Origin: an uncultured Saccharospirillaceae bacterium
GTDB taxonomy: Bacteria; Pseudomonadota; Gammaproteobacteria; Pseudomonadales; Oceanobacteraceae
Direction of reading: 5' to 3'
NCBI GenBank assembly: GCA_947503895.1
Contig: CANNFT010000003.1
Coordinates: 310,001-374,000 of the forward strand
DNA length: 64,000 nt
Shown: in pieces, positions 28,300-37,021 of the stretch
Position numbering within the stretch: the first letter of the stretch is position 1
Layout of the letters: each line of letters starts with the position of its first letter
Program-made: the position numbers and the translations under genes
Notes under the pieces: generated by a model
The model's input: the letters and a program-made list of their open reading frames with translations, nothing else
What the model was told of the DNA's origin: nothing
The model's database searches: none

Positions 28300-29379
28300 A
28301 TGAAAAACAACATTAATCGTATTAAAGTGATATTGGCACTGGCCACCGTCGCTCTATTCGCTTCGGCCTGTTTAGACAGCAATGGCGAAAAGCACGGAAG
28401 AGAAGCGCTGGTGATGAGTTGGGCTGATCATATCGAGCTTAACGGTATTGATGCTTTTTCGAACTCAATCGAAAGCTTGCGAAGCAGTAGTGAATCGTAT
28501 TGTGTGAGTGATACACCTTCTACATCGCTGTTAGCGGCAGCGCAAGACGATTGGGCAAGCGCTCATCAATACTGGAATAATCTCCTCATTGTTAAACTCA
28601 ATTGGTTGCCAACGCCGCTCATTTCTGCGGTTTTAGATGCAGAAGCAACCATTCAACAAATTGAAAATGGCGTCGATACACTCACAGAAAATGCTTTTAC
28701 AGCGGTTGCACTCAATAACTCAGGCACTCAGCAGCGGGGCATGGGTGCGCTCGAATATTTATTGTTTGACCGAGCCGTTGACGCTCCATTAACTCAAAAT
28801 GAATGCAGTTGGGTATTAGGATATGTCGATCAACTGCAAGGCCATGCCGAGTCAATTCAGGCTGCATGGGATGCATCCAAAGATGATTTTATTGACCCAA
28901 TCAAGATAGAAGATGGTTTTTCAAATCGAACCGATGTATTGGCTGGCGTATTAAATAATGTGCAGGAGTGGTTGTACTTAATTGAGGTTGGAACCTTTGA
29001 TAAGCCATTAGGTGTTTCGAGCGGCTTTTTAAATCAGCATTTAGCACCGGCGTATACCTCACAGAAAACATTGGCATCCTTGAAAGCCAATTTTCAGTTT
29101 CTAGAAGTTTTATTGGTTGACGGGCAATATGACATCACGCATTTACTGGTGGAATTGCAGTATCCGGATGTGGCGGCGGATTTATCGAACAGAGTTTCTC
29201 AACTCGTGGCACAAGTTACCAATATCTCAACAGAACTTGCTGTCGTGACTCAAAATGATGCCGCGTACCTGCAGTACTTAGAATTGCATACTGCCGTTTT
29301 AGATTTAGCGAAATACTTTGATTACCTCATTCCGCAAATGGGTGGACAAGTTGGCTTTAACAGTGCTGATGGCGATTAG
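28300..29379 (+). CDS. Second imelysin-family lipoprotein (COG3489-like)
   Basis: 359 residues; lipobox SACLDS at the end of the signal peptide. The domain is shorter than in the first imelysin, and the equivalent of GxHxxE reads GMGALE, with Gly in place of the His. This suggests altered metal binding. It starts 10 bp after the diheme gene, within the same operon. Confidence 0.87.
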   Translation: MKNNINRIKVILALATVALFASACLDSNGEKHGREALVMSWADHIELNGIDAFSNSIESLRSSSESYCVSDTPSTSLLAAAQDDWASAHQYWNNLLIVKLNWLPTPLISAVLDAEATIQQIENGVDTLTENAFTAVALNNSGTQQRGMGALEYLLFDRAVDAPLTQNECSWVLGYVDQLQGHAESIQAAWDASKDDFIDPIKIEDGFSNRTDVLAGVLNNVQEWLYLIEVGTFDKPLGVSSGFLNQHLAPAYTSQKTLASLKANFQFLEVLLVDGQYDITHLLVELQYPDVAADLSNRVSQLVAQVTNISTELAVVTQNDAAYLQYLELHTAVLDLAKYFDYLIPQMGGQVGFNSADGD

Positions 29380-29387
29380 TATCGGAT

Positions 29388-30479
29388 ATGAACATGAAAA
29401 TTTCACGTCGTTCATTTATCGGTGGTCTCGTTTCAGTAGGGGCACTTCCAATAATCGGGTGTAGCCAAGCACGACAACAAACATTGCTCACGTCCAGTGC
29501 GACCGACTTTAACGGCCAACACTGGATGATGGGGTTAGATGATCAGCTGTTACCTACGTTTAAGTTACCATTGCCCAGCCGTGGGCACGGTGTGATTTAC
29601 AGTAAAAAGCGAGATCAAGCTTTAGCCTTTGCAAGACGACCAGGCGAATATGTCATGGTGGTTGACGGTAAAAACGCGAAAGTTGTTCACCATATTGTGA
29701 ACCCACCGAATCGGCGTTTTTATGGTCACGGAGTGTTCAACGCAGATGAATCATTATTGCTGGTAGCGGAAAACGATTACGAGCAGGCGAAGGGGAAAAT
29801 TGGTGTCTACGATCCCTTAAATGGTTATCGCAAAATAGATGAATGGGACGCCGGTGGTACAGGCACTCATGAAATCCGGCTCAGCCATGACCAGAAATAT
29901 CTGGTGGTGGCAAACGGGGGAATTCATACCCACCCTCTAACGCCAAGAGCAAAATTAAATGTCGAGCACATGAAACCCAATTTAGCCTTTATTGAATTAT
30001 CAACAGGCAAAGTGGCACGGACATTTACACTGCCGGATGCTCAATCGAGTATTCGTCATATAGGCTGCCATGCAAATGGTGTCGCTGTCGGATTACAGCA
30101 CCAAACCCATACATCGCAACAACAATCCCTGACTGCCTGGTGCGATAACTCAACCTTAGGTTGGCTCGATGGCACGACAAAGGTTTCTCCACTGCTAAAA
30201 CACTACATCGCCAGCGTCGCGGTATCGTCTGACGGGCTAATTGGGTATACCGCACCGAGGGGTAATAAAGTGCTCTTTGTTGATGCCTTATCGGGTGAGC
30301 TGAAGTCTTCGCTCTATCTGGGTGATCCCGGTGGCATTGCGTTCAATGAGCTTAAGCAGCAATTTGTTGTGTCCACGGGAGCAGGCGGTGTTTATTTAAT
30401 CGACGTCCAAGGGCTAAGAATTGTCGGCGGAAAGGAGTTTGAGGGTATCCGCTGGGATAATCACATGATGCTTGCCTAA
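29388..30479 (+). CDS. DUF1513 beta-propeller-like protein with Tat signal (COG3490)
   Basis: 363 residues beginning MNMKISRRSFIGGLVSVGALPIIGCSQ, a twin-arginine signal that also carries a possible lipobox. The rest has repeated strand-rich segments typical of a propeller (GHGVFNADESLLLVAEND, RLSHDQKYLVVANGG). It is exported folded. It closes the imelysin-DUF1111-imelysin-DUF1513 set, starting 8 bp after the previous stop. Molecular function is unknown. Confidence 0.88.
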   Translation: MNMKISRRSFIGGLVSVGALPIIGCSQARQQTLLTSSATDFNGQHWMMGLDDQLLPTFKLPLPSRGHGVIYSKKRDQALAFARRPGEYVMVVDGKNAKVVHHIVNPPNRRFYGHGVFNADESLLLVAENDYEQAKGKIGVYDPLNGYRKIDEWDAGGTGTHEIRLSHDQKYLVVANGGIHTHPLTPRAKLNVEHMKPNLAFIELSTGKVARTFTLPDAQSSIRHIGCHANGVAVGLQHQTHTSQQQSLTAWCDNSTLGWLDGTTKVSPLLKHYIASVAVSSDGLIGYTAPRGNKVLFVDALSGELKSSLYLGDPGGIAFNELKQQFVVSTGAGGVYLIDVQGLRIVGGKEFEGIRWDNHMMLA

Positions 30480-30595
30480 CTCACTTGGCGCGGCTCCAAG
30501 TTTCGGCTTGATTGACTGTCTCTTCTATTCCTAGTTATTTACTAGGTTATTCGTTAAAATGGCCGCAAAATGTCCAAATGAATGAGAGAGTTACT

Positions 30596-30925
30596 ATGTC
30601 CGACATCATGGATACCATCAAAGAGCAAGTTGAAAGCAATACTGTCTTACTGTACATGAAAGGTAACCCAAACCAGCCTCAGTGCGGTTTTTCCGCTCGT
30701 ACAGTACAAGCTTTGATGGAGTGCGGTAAGCGCTTTGCTTATGTTGATGTGCTTTCGAACCCTGAAATCCGTGCGAATTTACCTGCTTACGCTAACTGGC
30801 CTACATTCCCTCAATTGTGGGTGAAGGGTGAGTTAATTGGCGGCTGTGACATCGTGACTGAGATGGCTGCTTCCGGTGAGCTACAGAAAGTTATCGATGA
30901 AGCTGTGCCTGCCGACGCAGAATAG
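30596..30925 (+). CDS. grxD: Monothiol glutaredoxin (Grx4)
   Basis: 109 residues, CGFS-type glutaredoxin that carries Fe-S clusters with glutathione and works with BolA-type partners. The motif QPQCGFSARTVQAL and the GSH-binding WPTFPQLWVKGELIGG and GGCDIV segments are intact. The start at 30596 follows GAGAG. It is a separate unit from the imelysin operon, ended by its own terminator. Confidence 0.96.
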   Translation: MSDIMDTIKEQVESNTVLLYMKGNPNQPQCGFSARTVQALMECGKRFAYVDVLSNPEIRANLPAYANWPTFPQLWVKGELIGGCDIVTEMAASGELQKVIDEAVPADAE

Positions 30926-30961
30926 TCTCCCGATTGGCTTCAGGCCTATATTGTGTGACCG

Positions 30962-30993
30962 AAAAACCGCTGACGATCAGCGGTTTTTTTTTG
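30962..30993 (+). terminator. Terminator of grxD
   Basis: ACCGCTGA-CGA-TCAGCGGT flanked by A and T runs (30962-30992), 36 bp after the grxD stop. Confidence 0.93.
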
Positions 30994-31101
30994 CCTATTC
31001 GTCTAATAAGAACGAAGCAGGTGACTGCATGAATCTTAGGTGCGGGCTAAAAATGGACCTGACACTTGGTACTGAAAGGCATTGCATATCGTATTCGTTA
31101 T

Positions 31102-31120
31102 ATAAATGATAACTATTGTC
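31102..31120 (+). promoter_or_regulatory. Fur box before the porin gene
   Basis: AAATGATAACTATTGTC within 31102-31120 matches the 19-bp Fur consensus at about 13 positions. It lies 70 bp before the porin start. Confidence 0.75.
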
Positions 31121-31189
31121 ATTTAGTTTATTGAGTGTACAATTCTTCCGCACTCTTTAAACCTTTCAACTGAAAGTATTAGGTAAAAA

Positions 31190-32329
31190 ATGAAAAAAGC
31201 ACTTGGCCTGATTTCTCTGATGATGCCTGGCATCGCTTTAGCCGCTCCGACCAATGAAGAGCTACAGCAGCAAATTGAAGAGCTACGTGCTCAACTTGAA
31301 GCCACAGCAAGTGCAGTAGAAAGTGCACAGGTTGACTCGAATCCCGTTACTTTGGGCGGTTATGGTGAAATGCATTTAAATCGTAACCTTGAGTCAGGTG
31401 CGGATGATGTCATCGATTTCCATCGCTATGTTTTATTTGTAGGCAAGCAGCTTGGCGAAAAAACATACTTCTTCTCAGAATTTGAGCTAGAGCATAGCTT
31501 GGCTGGTGAAGGTAAGCCCGGAGAAGTCGAGCTAGAACAAGCATTCATTGAGCATGAAATCACCCAAAACGTTAGCTTTAAAACGGGCTTATTTTTAGTG
31601 CCGGTCGGCATTCTTAATGAAACGCATGAGCCTGATACGTTTTATGGCGTTGAGCGAAACAATGTCGAAAAGAATATTATTCCGACTACTTGGTGGGAAG
31701 GTGGTGCAGGTTTTTCAGGCCAATATGATGCATTGTCATTTGATTTAGCGGCGCATTCAGGATTGTTTATCAATGTCTTGGCCACTGATGATGCAGGCGA
31801 TGCAAATCCAGAATACAAAATGCGCTCAGGCCGCCAAAAAGTAGCTGAAGCAAAGGCGAATAAACTGGCCTATACCGCTCGCGTCAATTACTCGGTGATG
31901 CCAGGAGTATCTGTCGGCGGTGCACTTCAATATCAAGAAGATGTGACGCAGGGCATAGCAGATATAGATGCTCAATTGATCGAAGCACATGCTACGGTTG
32001 AGCAGAATGGCTTTGGGTTACGCGCGCTTTATGCGCAGTGGATGATTAACGAAAAAATTGAAGACTTTAAGAGTGGCGCTAAGGAACAAAAAGGTTACTA
32101 CATCGAGCCATCTTACCGTATTAATGAATCGGTAGGTGTATTCGCAAGGTACAGCTTTTGGGATAATTTAGCGTCGGACAGCGATGATTCTGATTTCAAG
32201 CAAACAGACATTGGTGTGAATTATTGGTTAGCTGAAACGGCTGTATTGAAAGCAGACTTCGCTCAGCAAGAAGATGCGGCAGGTGATACCTCTGACGTGA
32301 TTAATCTTGGCGTGGGTTATAGCTTTTAA
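31190..32329 (+). CDS. Outer-membrane porin, phosphate-selective O/P-like
   Basis: 379 residues with signal peptide MKKALGLISLMMPGIALAA, then a short coiled coil (NEELQQQIEELRAQLEATASAVE) and a beta-barrel that ends in aromatic GVGYSF. The coiled-coil plus barrel plan is typical of OprO/P-like porins. The Fur box upstream points to iron, not phosphate, as the regulating signal. Substrate unknown. Confidence 0.85.
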   Translation: MKKALGLISLMMPGIALAAPTNEELQQQIEELRAQLEATASAVESAQVDSNPVTLGGYGEMHLNRNLESGADDVIDFHRYVLFVGKQLGEKTYFFSEFELEHSLAGEGKPGEVELEQAFIEHEITQNVSFKTGLFLVPVGILNETHEPDTFYGVERNNVEKNIIPTTWWEGGAGFSGQYDALSFDLAAHSGLFINVLATDDAGDANPEYKMRSGRQKVAEAKANKLAYTARVNYSVMPGVSVGGALQYQEDVTQGIADIDAQLIEAHATVEQNGFGLRALYAQWMINEKIEDFKSGAKEQKGYYIEPSYRINESVGVFARYSFWDNLASDSDDSDFKQTDIGVNYWLAETAVLKADFAQQEDAAGDTSDVINLGVGYSF

Positions 32330-32371
32330 TCCCTGTGCAGTTTGAGACTGCTTGGATTGATTGGACACGTA

Positions 32372-32403
32372 AGAAAAGCACTCGATCTATCGAGTGCTTT
32401 TCT
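32372..32403. terminator. Terminator after the porin gene
   Basis: A 14-bp perfect hairpin, AGAAAAGCACTCGA-TCTA-TCGAGTGCTTTTCT, with a U-run in its 3' arm. Confidence 0.9.
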
Positions 32404-32501
32404 ATTTACGGCTCTTGGTATTCGATTGGTTAGTATTCGATCCATTAGAAAAATGATGGATTCGTCGTTAGCATAACGGTTGAAAATGAGGTTTTGGCTG
32501 A

Positions 32502-33017
32502 GTGAAATTACGCGTTGCGATTGTTATTTCAGTTTTCCTGTGTTCTCTAGCATTCACGGCTAATGCGAATGTGCTGATGTCGCCTAAATCCTTCCTGCAA
32601 GAGATGGGGCTAGACGGGGTTAAGCCCAGAACTTATTGGGTTTCAGCTGAAACCCAAAAGCAGGCACAAAAAATTCTTAATCATCCGTATAAAGGGCTTC
32701 GGGTTCGCTATTGGACAGATGATAAGCGTTCGGCTTGGGTACTGAATGAAATTGGCAAAGAGCAACCGATCACTTTTGGTGTGGTCATTAATGCCGGTCG
32801 AGTCGAAAGTATTCGTGTTTTAGTCTTCCGAGAGGTTAGGGGGGACGAAATTAAGTCACCTCAATTTACCGCCCAGTTTGATCAAGCGGTGCTCACAGAT
32901 GACTTTCAATTAGACCGCCGAATAGATGGTATAACGGGGGCCACATATTCAGTGCGATCGATGAAAAAAGTCGCCCGCCTTGCATTATTGTTTCATTCCG
33001 CAGTACTTTCAAAATGA
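32502..33017 (+). CDS. Exported FMN-binding-domain protein
   Basis: 171 residues, GTG start. A signal peptide (about residues 1-22) precedes a domain ending DGITGATYSVRSMKK, the motif by which RnfG/NqrC-type domains carry covalent FMN on Thr. It overlaps the next gene by 4 bp, so it is likely an electron carrier working with that membrane protein. Confidence 0.8.
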   Translation: MKLRVAIVISVFLCSLAFTANANVLMSPKSFLQEMGLDGVKPRTYWVSAETQKQAQKILNHPYKGLRVRYWTDDKRSAWVLNEIGKEQPITFGVVINAGRVESIRVLVFREVRGDEIKSPQFTAQFDQAVLTDDFQLDRRIDGITGATYSVRSMKKVARLALLFHSAVLSK

Positions 33018-33817
33018 CATTTAAGCGTCGATTTCGATTATTTCTTCATCAATGGCATCGTAGATTAGGGTTGACGGCTGCCTTTTTTGTGGTGGTCTTA
33101 TCCCTATCCGGCTTGCTACTCAATCACAGTGCTGGGTTAAAATTGGGACACCTTTATCCGCAGTCTTCGATTTGGCTATGGCCCTATTCCAGCGTTCGAA
33201 GCGTGCAGGACACTGTAGGATTTAACCTGCCGCACGGCTGGGTTTATGAATCATCGTCTGAATCCTCGGAAGCTGTTTGGATCAATGAACAAAGAATACC
33301 CGAATGCTCACCGCCACTTTCAAGTGTTGCCTACGATAATCGTGAAAGCTGGTTATTATGCGGCCATTCGATTCTGATCCTGTCGATGGAGCCTTCACCA
33401 GACTCTCGCCACGAAGCCGCACGCGTTCAAATTGCAGAAGTTATTGAACGATCGTTACTGCCATATGAGATTAACGCGCTGGGTTTCACCAAGCATGGTG
33501 TCGCCATACAAGTGCGCCCATTACAAGGCACGGCACTAAGCGAAAAATCAGAAACGTGGAAGCAATTTGATCTGGCTTTAATGGATGCTACTGAAGCATT
33601 AAACTCTGAAGATGTCAGTACCATACCACTGCAAGCATTACCTTCTAGTTTGAATCGAAATCACCATATAACTTGGGAGCGCGTTCTGTTAGATCTTCAC
33701 AGTGGCCGTTGGTTTGGGACATACGGTGTCTGGATCATGGACATAGCTGCGATTATTCTGCTCCTACTCGCGGGCTCTGGCATTTGGATGTGGAGTAGTC
33801 GTAAGCGGCGTCATTAA
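33014..33817 (+). CDS. PepSY-associated membrane protein, probable periplasmic reductase component
   Basis: 267 residues with a membrane helix near each end (LTAAFFVVVLSLSGLLLNHSAG and IMDIAAIILLLLAGSGIWMW) around a periplasmic domain. His residues flank both helices (HQWHRRLG, LNHS, LDLHSGRWFG), as in PepSY-type haem-binding reductases. Coupled by overlap to the FMN-binding protein. Together they could pass electrons to ferric iron or a siderophore; this is inference. Confidence 0.75.
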   Translation: MTFKRRFRLFLHQWHRRLGLTAAFFVVVLSLSGLLLNHSAGLKLGHLYPQSSIWLWPYSSVRSVQDTVGFNLPHGWVYESSSESSEAVWINEQRIPECSPPLSSVAYDNRESWLLCGHSILILSMEPSPDSRHEAARVQIAEVIERSLLPYEINALGFTKHGVAIQVRPLQGTALSEKSETWKQFDLALMDATEALNSEDVSTIPLQALPSSLNRNHHITWERVLLDLHSGRWFGTYGVWIMDIAAIILLLLAGSGIWMWSSRKRRH

Positions 33818-33828
33818 GCGAGCGTGTC

Positions 33829-34551
33829 TTATGGGGGCGATTGCGATTCAGCTTCGACATGTGACAATCGAACCTCTACGACTTTTATTGTCTCTGTGTC
33901 ATTTTTAGGAAAAGGCGGATATGGATTGGCTGATAGCGCTTTCTGATACGCCCATTTAGCATAATTTTCTGGCCCTTCTAACTGCACAACCTCTACTTTA
34001 ATAGCCACGCCTGCTTTCATGATGGTTAATCTAAGCGTCGCGCTGCCGAAATAAGGGGCTCCTTCCATTTTTGCAATCAGATGCTGCTTCACGATAAGTG
34101 AATAGGTGATTGGCGTCGTCGTGGCTTGTGCTTTTCCTTGCAGATCAACTTGGTCACCTTGACTGGCAGTGACTTTCTTTTGGGATACGTTGCTCAGTTG
34201 ATGAGCGGGTTGAGTGGCTTTCGTCGGGGGCGGTGGTTCAGCTAATGCTTTATTAGACTGGGTGTCCGGTTTGGGTTCAGGTTTGATGGGCTCATTTGAG
34301 GTTAACGGGACAGTGCTATCCGTTTGGTGCGGGATGGAGGCTTTTGCATCGTCTTGCACAGTGGGTGTGTCAGCTTTGGGATTGCTTTTTAACAGCACCA
34401 CGATTGCGTTTCCTTTCGCACTAAATTTGAGGGGTTGAGTAAAATCGCCAAAAATTATGACACCGTGGATGAATAGAGACAGTAAAACGGCCAGTAGAAT
34501 CTTAATGGTTGAATGGGCAGTATTGTGGTGTTTTTGATCAAGTTTTAACAA
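33829..34551 (-). CDS. TonB-like energy-transducing protein
   Basis: 240 residues: an N-terminal membrane anchor (about 17-35), a Pro/Lys/Gln-rich linker (EPKPDTQ, EPPPPTKATQPAHQ) and a C-terminal TonB-type domain (FGSATLRLTIMKAGVAIKVEVVQLEGPENYAKWAYQKALSANPYPPFP). It converges on the PepSY gene. No exbB/exbD is in the window. It should energise TonB-dependent transport, which fits the iron theme. Confidence 0.82.
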   Translation of the reverse strand: MLKLDQKHHNTAHSTIKILLAVLLSLFIHGVIIFGDFTQPLKFSAKGNAIVVLLKSNPKADTPTVQDDAKASIPHQTDSTVPLTSNEPIKPEPKPDTQSNKALAEPPPPTKATQPAHQLSNVSQKKVTASQGDQVDLQGKAQATTTPITYSLIVKQHLIAKMEGAPYFGSATLRLTIMKAGVAIKVEVVQLEGPENYAKWAYQKALSANPYPPFPKNDTETIKVVEVRLSHVEAESQSPP

Positions 34552-34573
34552 CGTATTGAACTACTTAACAATG

Positions 34574-34589
34574 AAGGTCATATGACCTT
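34574..34589. promoter_or_regulatory. Perfect 16-bp palindrome between tonB-like and peroxiredoxin genes
   Basis: AAGGTCATATGACCTT is fully symmetric and starts 23 bp before the tonB-like start codon. AGGTCA half-sites recur at about 34626 and (reversed) 34686 in the same divergent region. It looks like an operator. It does not match the OxyR or Fur consensus. Confidence 0.45.
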
Positions 34590-34770
34590 GGAATATCCGA
34601 GTCTAGTTGTAGGATTTACCTTTAGGTCAATGTATCATAATTGCCTTTGTGGGCGGGTAATGGATTTCCTTATATCCTTCCCTTTATTTTGCAACAAATG
34701 ACCTTATATAGTCGTTGCTTGTAAAATAGAATGTAAAACCGATTTACTCAATCCGATATGGAGCACCTTA

Positions 34771-35373
34771 ATGAGCGTTTTAGTTGGTAAAAAAGCACCA
34801 GACTTCACAGTACCAGCGGTATTGGCTGACGGTACAATTGTTGAAAACTTCTCTTTGTCTGAAACCATAAAAGGCAAATACGGTCTGGTTTTCTTCTACC
34901 CGTTGGACTTCACTTTCGTTTGCCCATCTGAGTTGATCGCATTGGATCACCGCATGGATAAGTTCAAAGAATTGGGTGTAGAAGTGATTGGTGTATCGAT
35001 CGATTCACACTTCACGCACAACGCATGGCGTAATACCCCTGTGAACGATGGCGGTATTGGTCAAGTTAAGTACACTTTGGCTGCAGATATCTCTCATGAC
35101 ATTTGTAAAGCTTACGACGTAGAGTCTGACGGCGGTGTTGCATTCCGTGGCGCATTCATCATTGATACAAATGGTGTTGTTCGTTCACAAATCATTAACG
35201 ACCTACCGCTTGGTCGTAACATGGAAGAGCTAATCCGTTTGGTTGAAGCATTGCAGTTCACTGAAGAACACGGCGAAGTATGCCCTGCTGGTTGGAACAA
35301 AGGCGATAAAGGCATGAATGCCTCTCCTGAAGGTGTGGCTAAATACCTTTCTGAAGAAGCTGACAAGCTATAA
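34771..35373 (+). CDS. Typical 2-Cys peroxiredoxin (AhpC/Prx1)
   Basis: 200 residues, thiol peroxidase reducing H2O2 and organic peroxides. The peroxidatic Cys is in DFTFVCPSELIAL (about residue 50) and the resolving Cys in GEVCPAGWNKG (about residue 170). The length and C-terminus fit the thioredoxin-dependent Prx1 class. Pseudomonas has a peroxiredoxin at the equivalent place upstream of rnt. Confidence 0.95.
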   Translation: MSVLVGKKAPDFTVPAVLADGTIVENFSLSETIKGKYGLVFFYPLDFTFVCPSELIALDHRMDKFKELGVEVIGVSIDSHFTHNAWRNTPVNDGGIGQVKYTLAADISHDICKAYDVESDGGVAFRGAFIIDTNGVVRSQIINDLPLGRNMEELIRLVEALQFTEEHGEVCPAGWNKGDKGMNASPEGVAKYLSEEADKL

Positions 35374-35392
35374 TCTTCTTTGTATTAGATAT

Positions 35393-35424
35393 AAAAAAGG
35401 CGCTGAATTAGCGCCTTTTTTATT
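35393..35424 (+). terminator. Terminator of the peroxiredoxin gene
   Basis: GGCGCT-GAATT-AGCGCC flanked by AAAAAA and TTTTTT, 20 bp after the stop. Confidence 0.92.
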
Positions 35425-35661
35425 GCCTGTGACCCGTCCTGAAATAAACTGAACCATTATGAATTCTATTTTAGTAGATCGATTTGGGTCCATGGAATGG
35501 GGTAGCGGGTCGATTGAACGGTAGTATCCGTTCATTGAACGAGCTTTCTTTAATGCTGTCAGAGATTAAAATTGGGTTGCCTTGAAAATGTTCAATTTAT
35601 GGATAAGAGGGCAGGCGATCTTTAGTTCATTGTCCATCGTTTGTCTCGGGAGTGTCAAAAT

Positions 35662-36129
35662 ATGAAGTATTTTTCTGTTGCCGTTTTATTGGTATTTCTG
35701 ATGGGCTGCGTCAATACTCAAGTCCAATCTGCTAAGGCGCCTGTGACGGGCGCTTTGCATGAGCAGCCCGCTAAAGCAGGTGCTCAGCCAGAATATACAA
35801 CAGAAGCTCAAGATGTGTATCGTAAGGGGCCTGATGTTAATGCAAGCAACCAGATTGGCGATGGGCAGCTCGTATCATCGAGCGATGATCATTATTCTGT
35901 GTGCCCCCAAAAGCGCAGTAAAATTTGTAATAAAAAGCTGCAACCGGTATGCGCTTCTCGTGCAAAGGAAGTTCACTGTGTCATGGCGCCGTGCCCAGAG
36001 ATATATGAAGAAGTGACTTACAGCAATGGGTGTATGGCCTGCGCAGACCCATTAGTCTCGAAATATCGGGTAGGGGCGTGTGAGAACACTATGGTTGAGC
36101 AGCCGACATACCAGCAATCTTATAAATAA
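35662..36129 (+). CDS. Lipoprotein with a Kazal-like Cys-rich domain
   Basis: About 155 residues. Signal peptide MKYFSVAVLLVFLMGC ends in a lipobox, and the start follows GGGAG. After a 60-residue linker the C-terminal half holds about nine Cys, with LQPVCASRAKEV then VTYSNGCMACADPLVSKYRVGAC. The PVCA...TYSNxCxAxCA...GAC pattern matches Kazal-type protease-inhibitor domains. It may shield the cell from extracellular serine proteases; whether it inhibits any is untested. Confidence 0.7.
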   Translation: MKYFSVAVLLVFLMGCVNTQVQSAKAPVTGALHEQPAKAGAQPEYTTEAQDVYRKGPDVNASNQIGDGQLVSSSDDHYSVCPQKRSKICNKKLQPVCASRAKEVHCVMAPCPEIYEEVTYSNGCMACADPLVSKYRVGACENTMVEQPTYQQSYK

Positions 36130-36202
36130 GTTGATGTGGTGTGTTCAGCCTGCCTGTGTAGCATCTACGGCAGGCTGATTATGCCATGTTAAATACGGCG
36201 AT

Positions 36203-36889
36203 TTAATCTATATCGCCCATATCCTCTTCTCGTTCCATCGCCTCTTTCTGATGTTTGCGAACCGCCCAATCCCAACCACCTAAATGGTTCCACTGATTCA
36301 CAATCAAAGCGAATAACTCGGCGGTCTTCTCAGTGTCGTATAACGCGCTATGAGCAGACTTATTGTCGAATTCTATGCCGGCCAATTTGCAACTACGTGC
36401 TAACACGGTATGACCCAGTGCTAAGCCTGCCAGCGTGGCAGTATCAAAGCTTGAAAACGGATGAAATGGGTTGCGCTTCATGTCGTTTCGTTCGACGGCG
36501 GCATTGATAAACCCTAAATCAAAGTGAGCATTGTGACCGACCAATATGGCACGCTTACAACCTTTCACTTTCATGGCTTTGCGTACGGTCTTGAACATTG
36601 CACTCAGAGCACTCTCTTCGTCTTCGTCTTGACGGTTGGGGTCAAAAGGATCAATACCCGTAAATTCCAGCGCGGATTGTTCTAAATTGGCGCCCTCAAA
36701 AGGCTTAATTTTAGCCTCCATTGATGGACCGGGTGTCATTAATCCTTTGTCATCCATATCCATGATCACCATGGCGACTTCTAACAGCGCGTCGGTTTGA
36801 GCATTAAAACCGGCAGTTTCTACGTCGACTACAACAGGAAGGTAGCCACGAAAGCGGTCAGCCATGGGGTTGGAGAAGTTATTTGACAC
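36203..36889 (-). CDS. rnt: Ribonuclease T
   Basis: 228-residue DEDD-family 3'-5' exoribonuclease that trims tRNA and rRNA 3' ends. Motifs: VVDVETAGF (Asp, Glu), VGHNAHFDLGF (Asp) and HSALYDTEKTAELF (His, Asp). Divergent from motY with only 24 bp between the open frames. Same neighbourhood as in Pseudomonas, without the pyrC found there. Confidence 0.95.
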   Translation of the reverse strand: MSNNFSNPMADRFRGYLPVVVDVETAGFNAQTDALLEVAMVIMDMDDKGLMTPGPSMEAKIKPFEGANLEQSALEFTGIDPFDPNRQDEDEESALSAMFKTVRKAMKVKGCKRAILVGHNAHFDLGFINAAVERNDMKRNPFHPFSSFDTATLAGLALGHTVLARSCKLAGIEFDNKSAHSALYDTEKTAELFALIVNQWNHLGGWDWAVRKHQKEAMEREEDMGDID

Positions 36890-37021
36890 AAGCTATCCTT
36901 AAACAATAGCGGGATGAAAACGCCGCATTGTACCTCAAGCCCTCCCTTGGTTCAGCTCAAGTTCGCGACAAAGCGGCCGATAGCCACTGCAAAGAAGTTA
37001 ATTTCGGCGGATTTGTCGACG

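Noticed and set aside
35428-35460. Sequence after the peroxiredoxin terminator (TGACCCGTCCTGAAATAAAC) resembling an insertion-sequence end
   Set aside because: No mate, target duplication or transposase fragment found.
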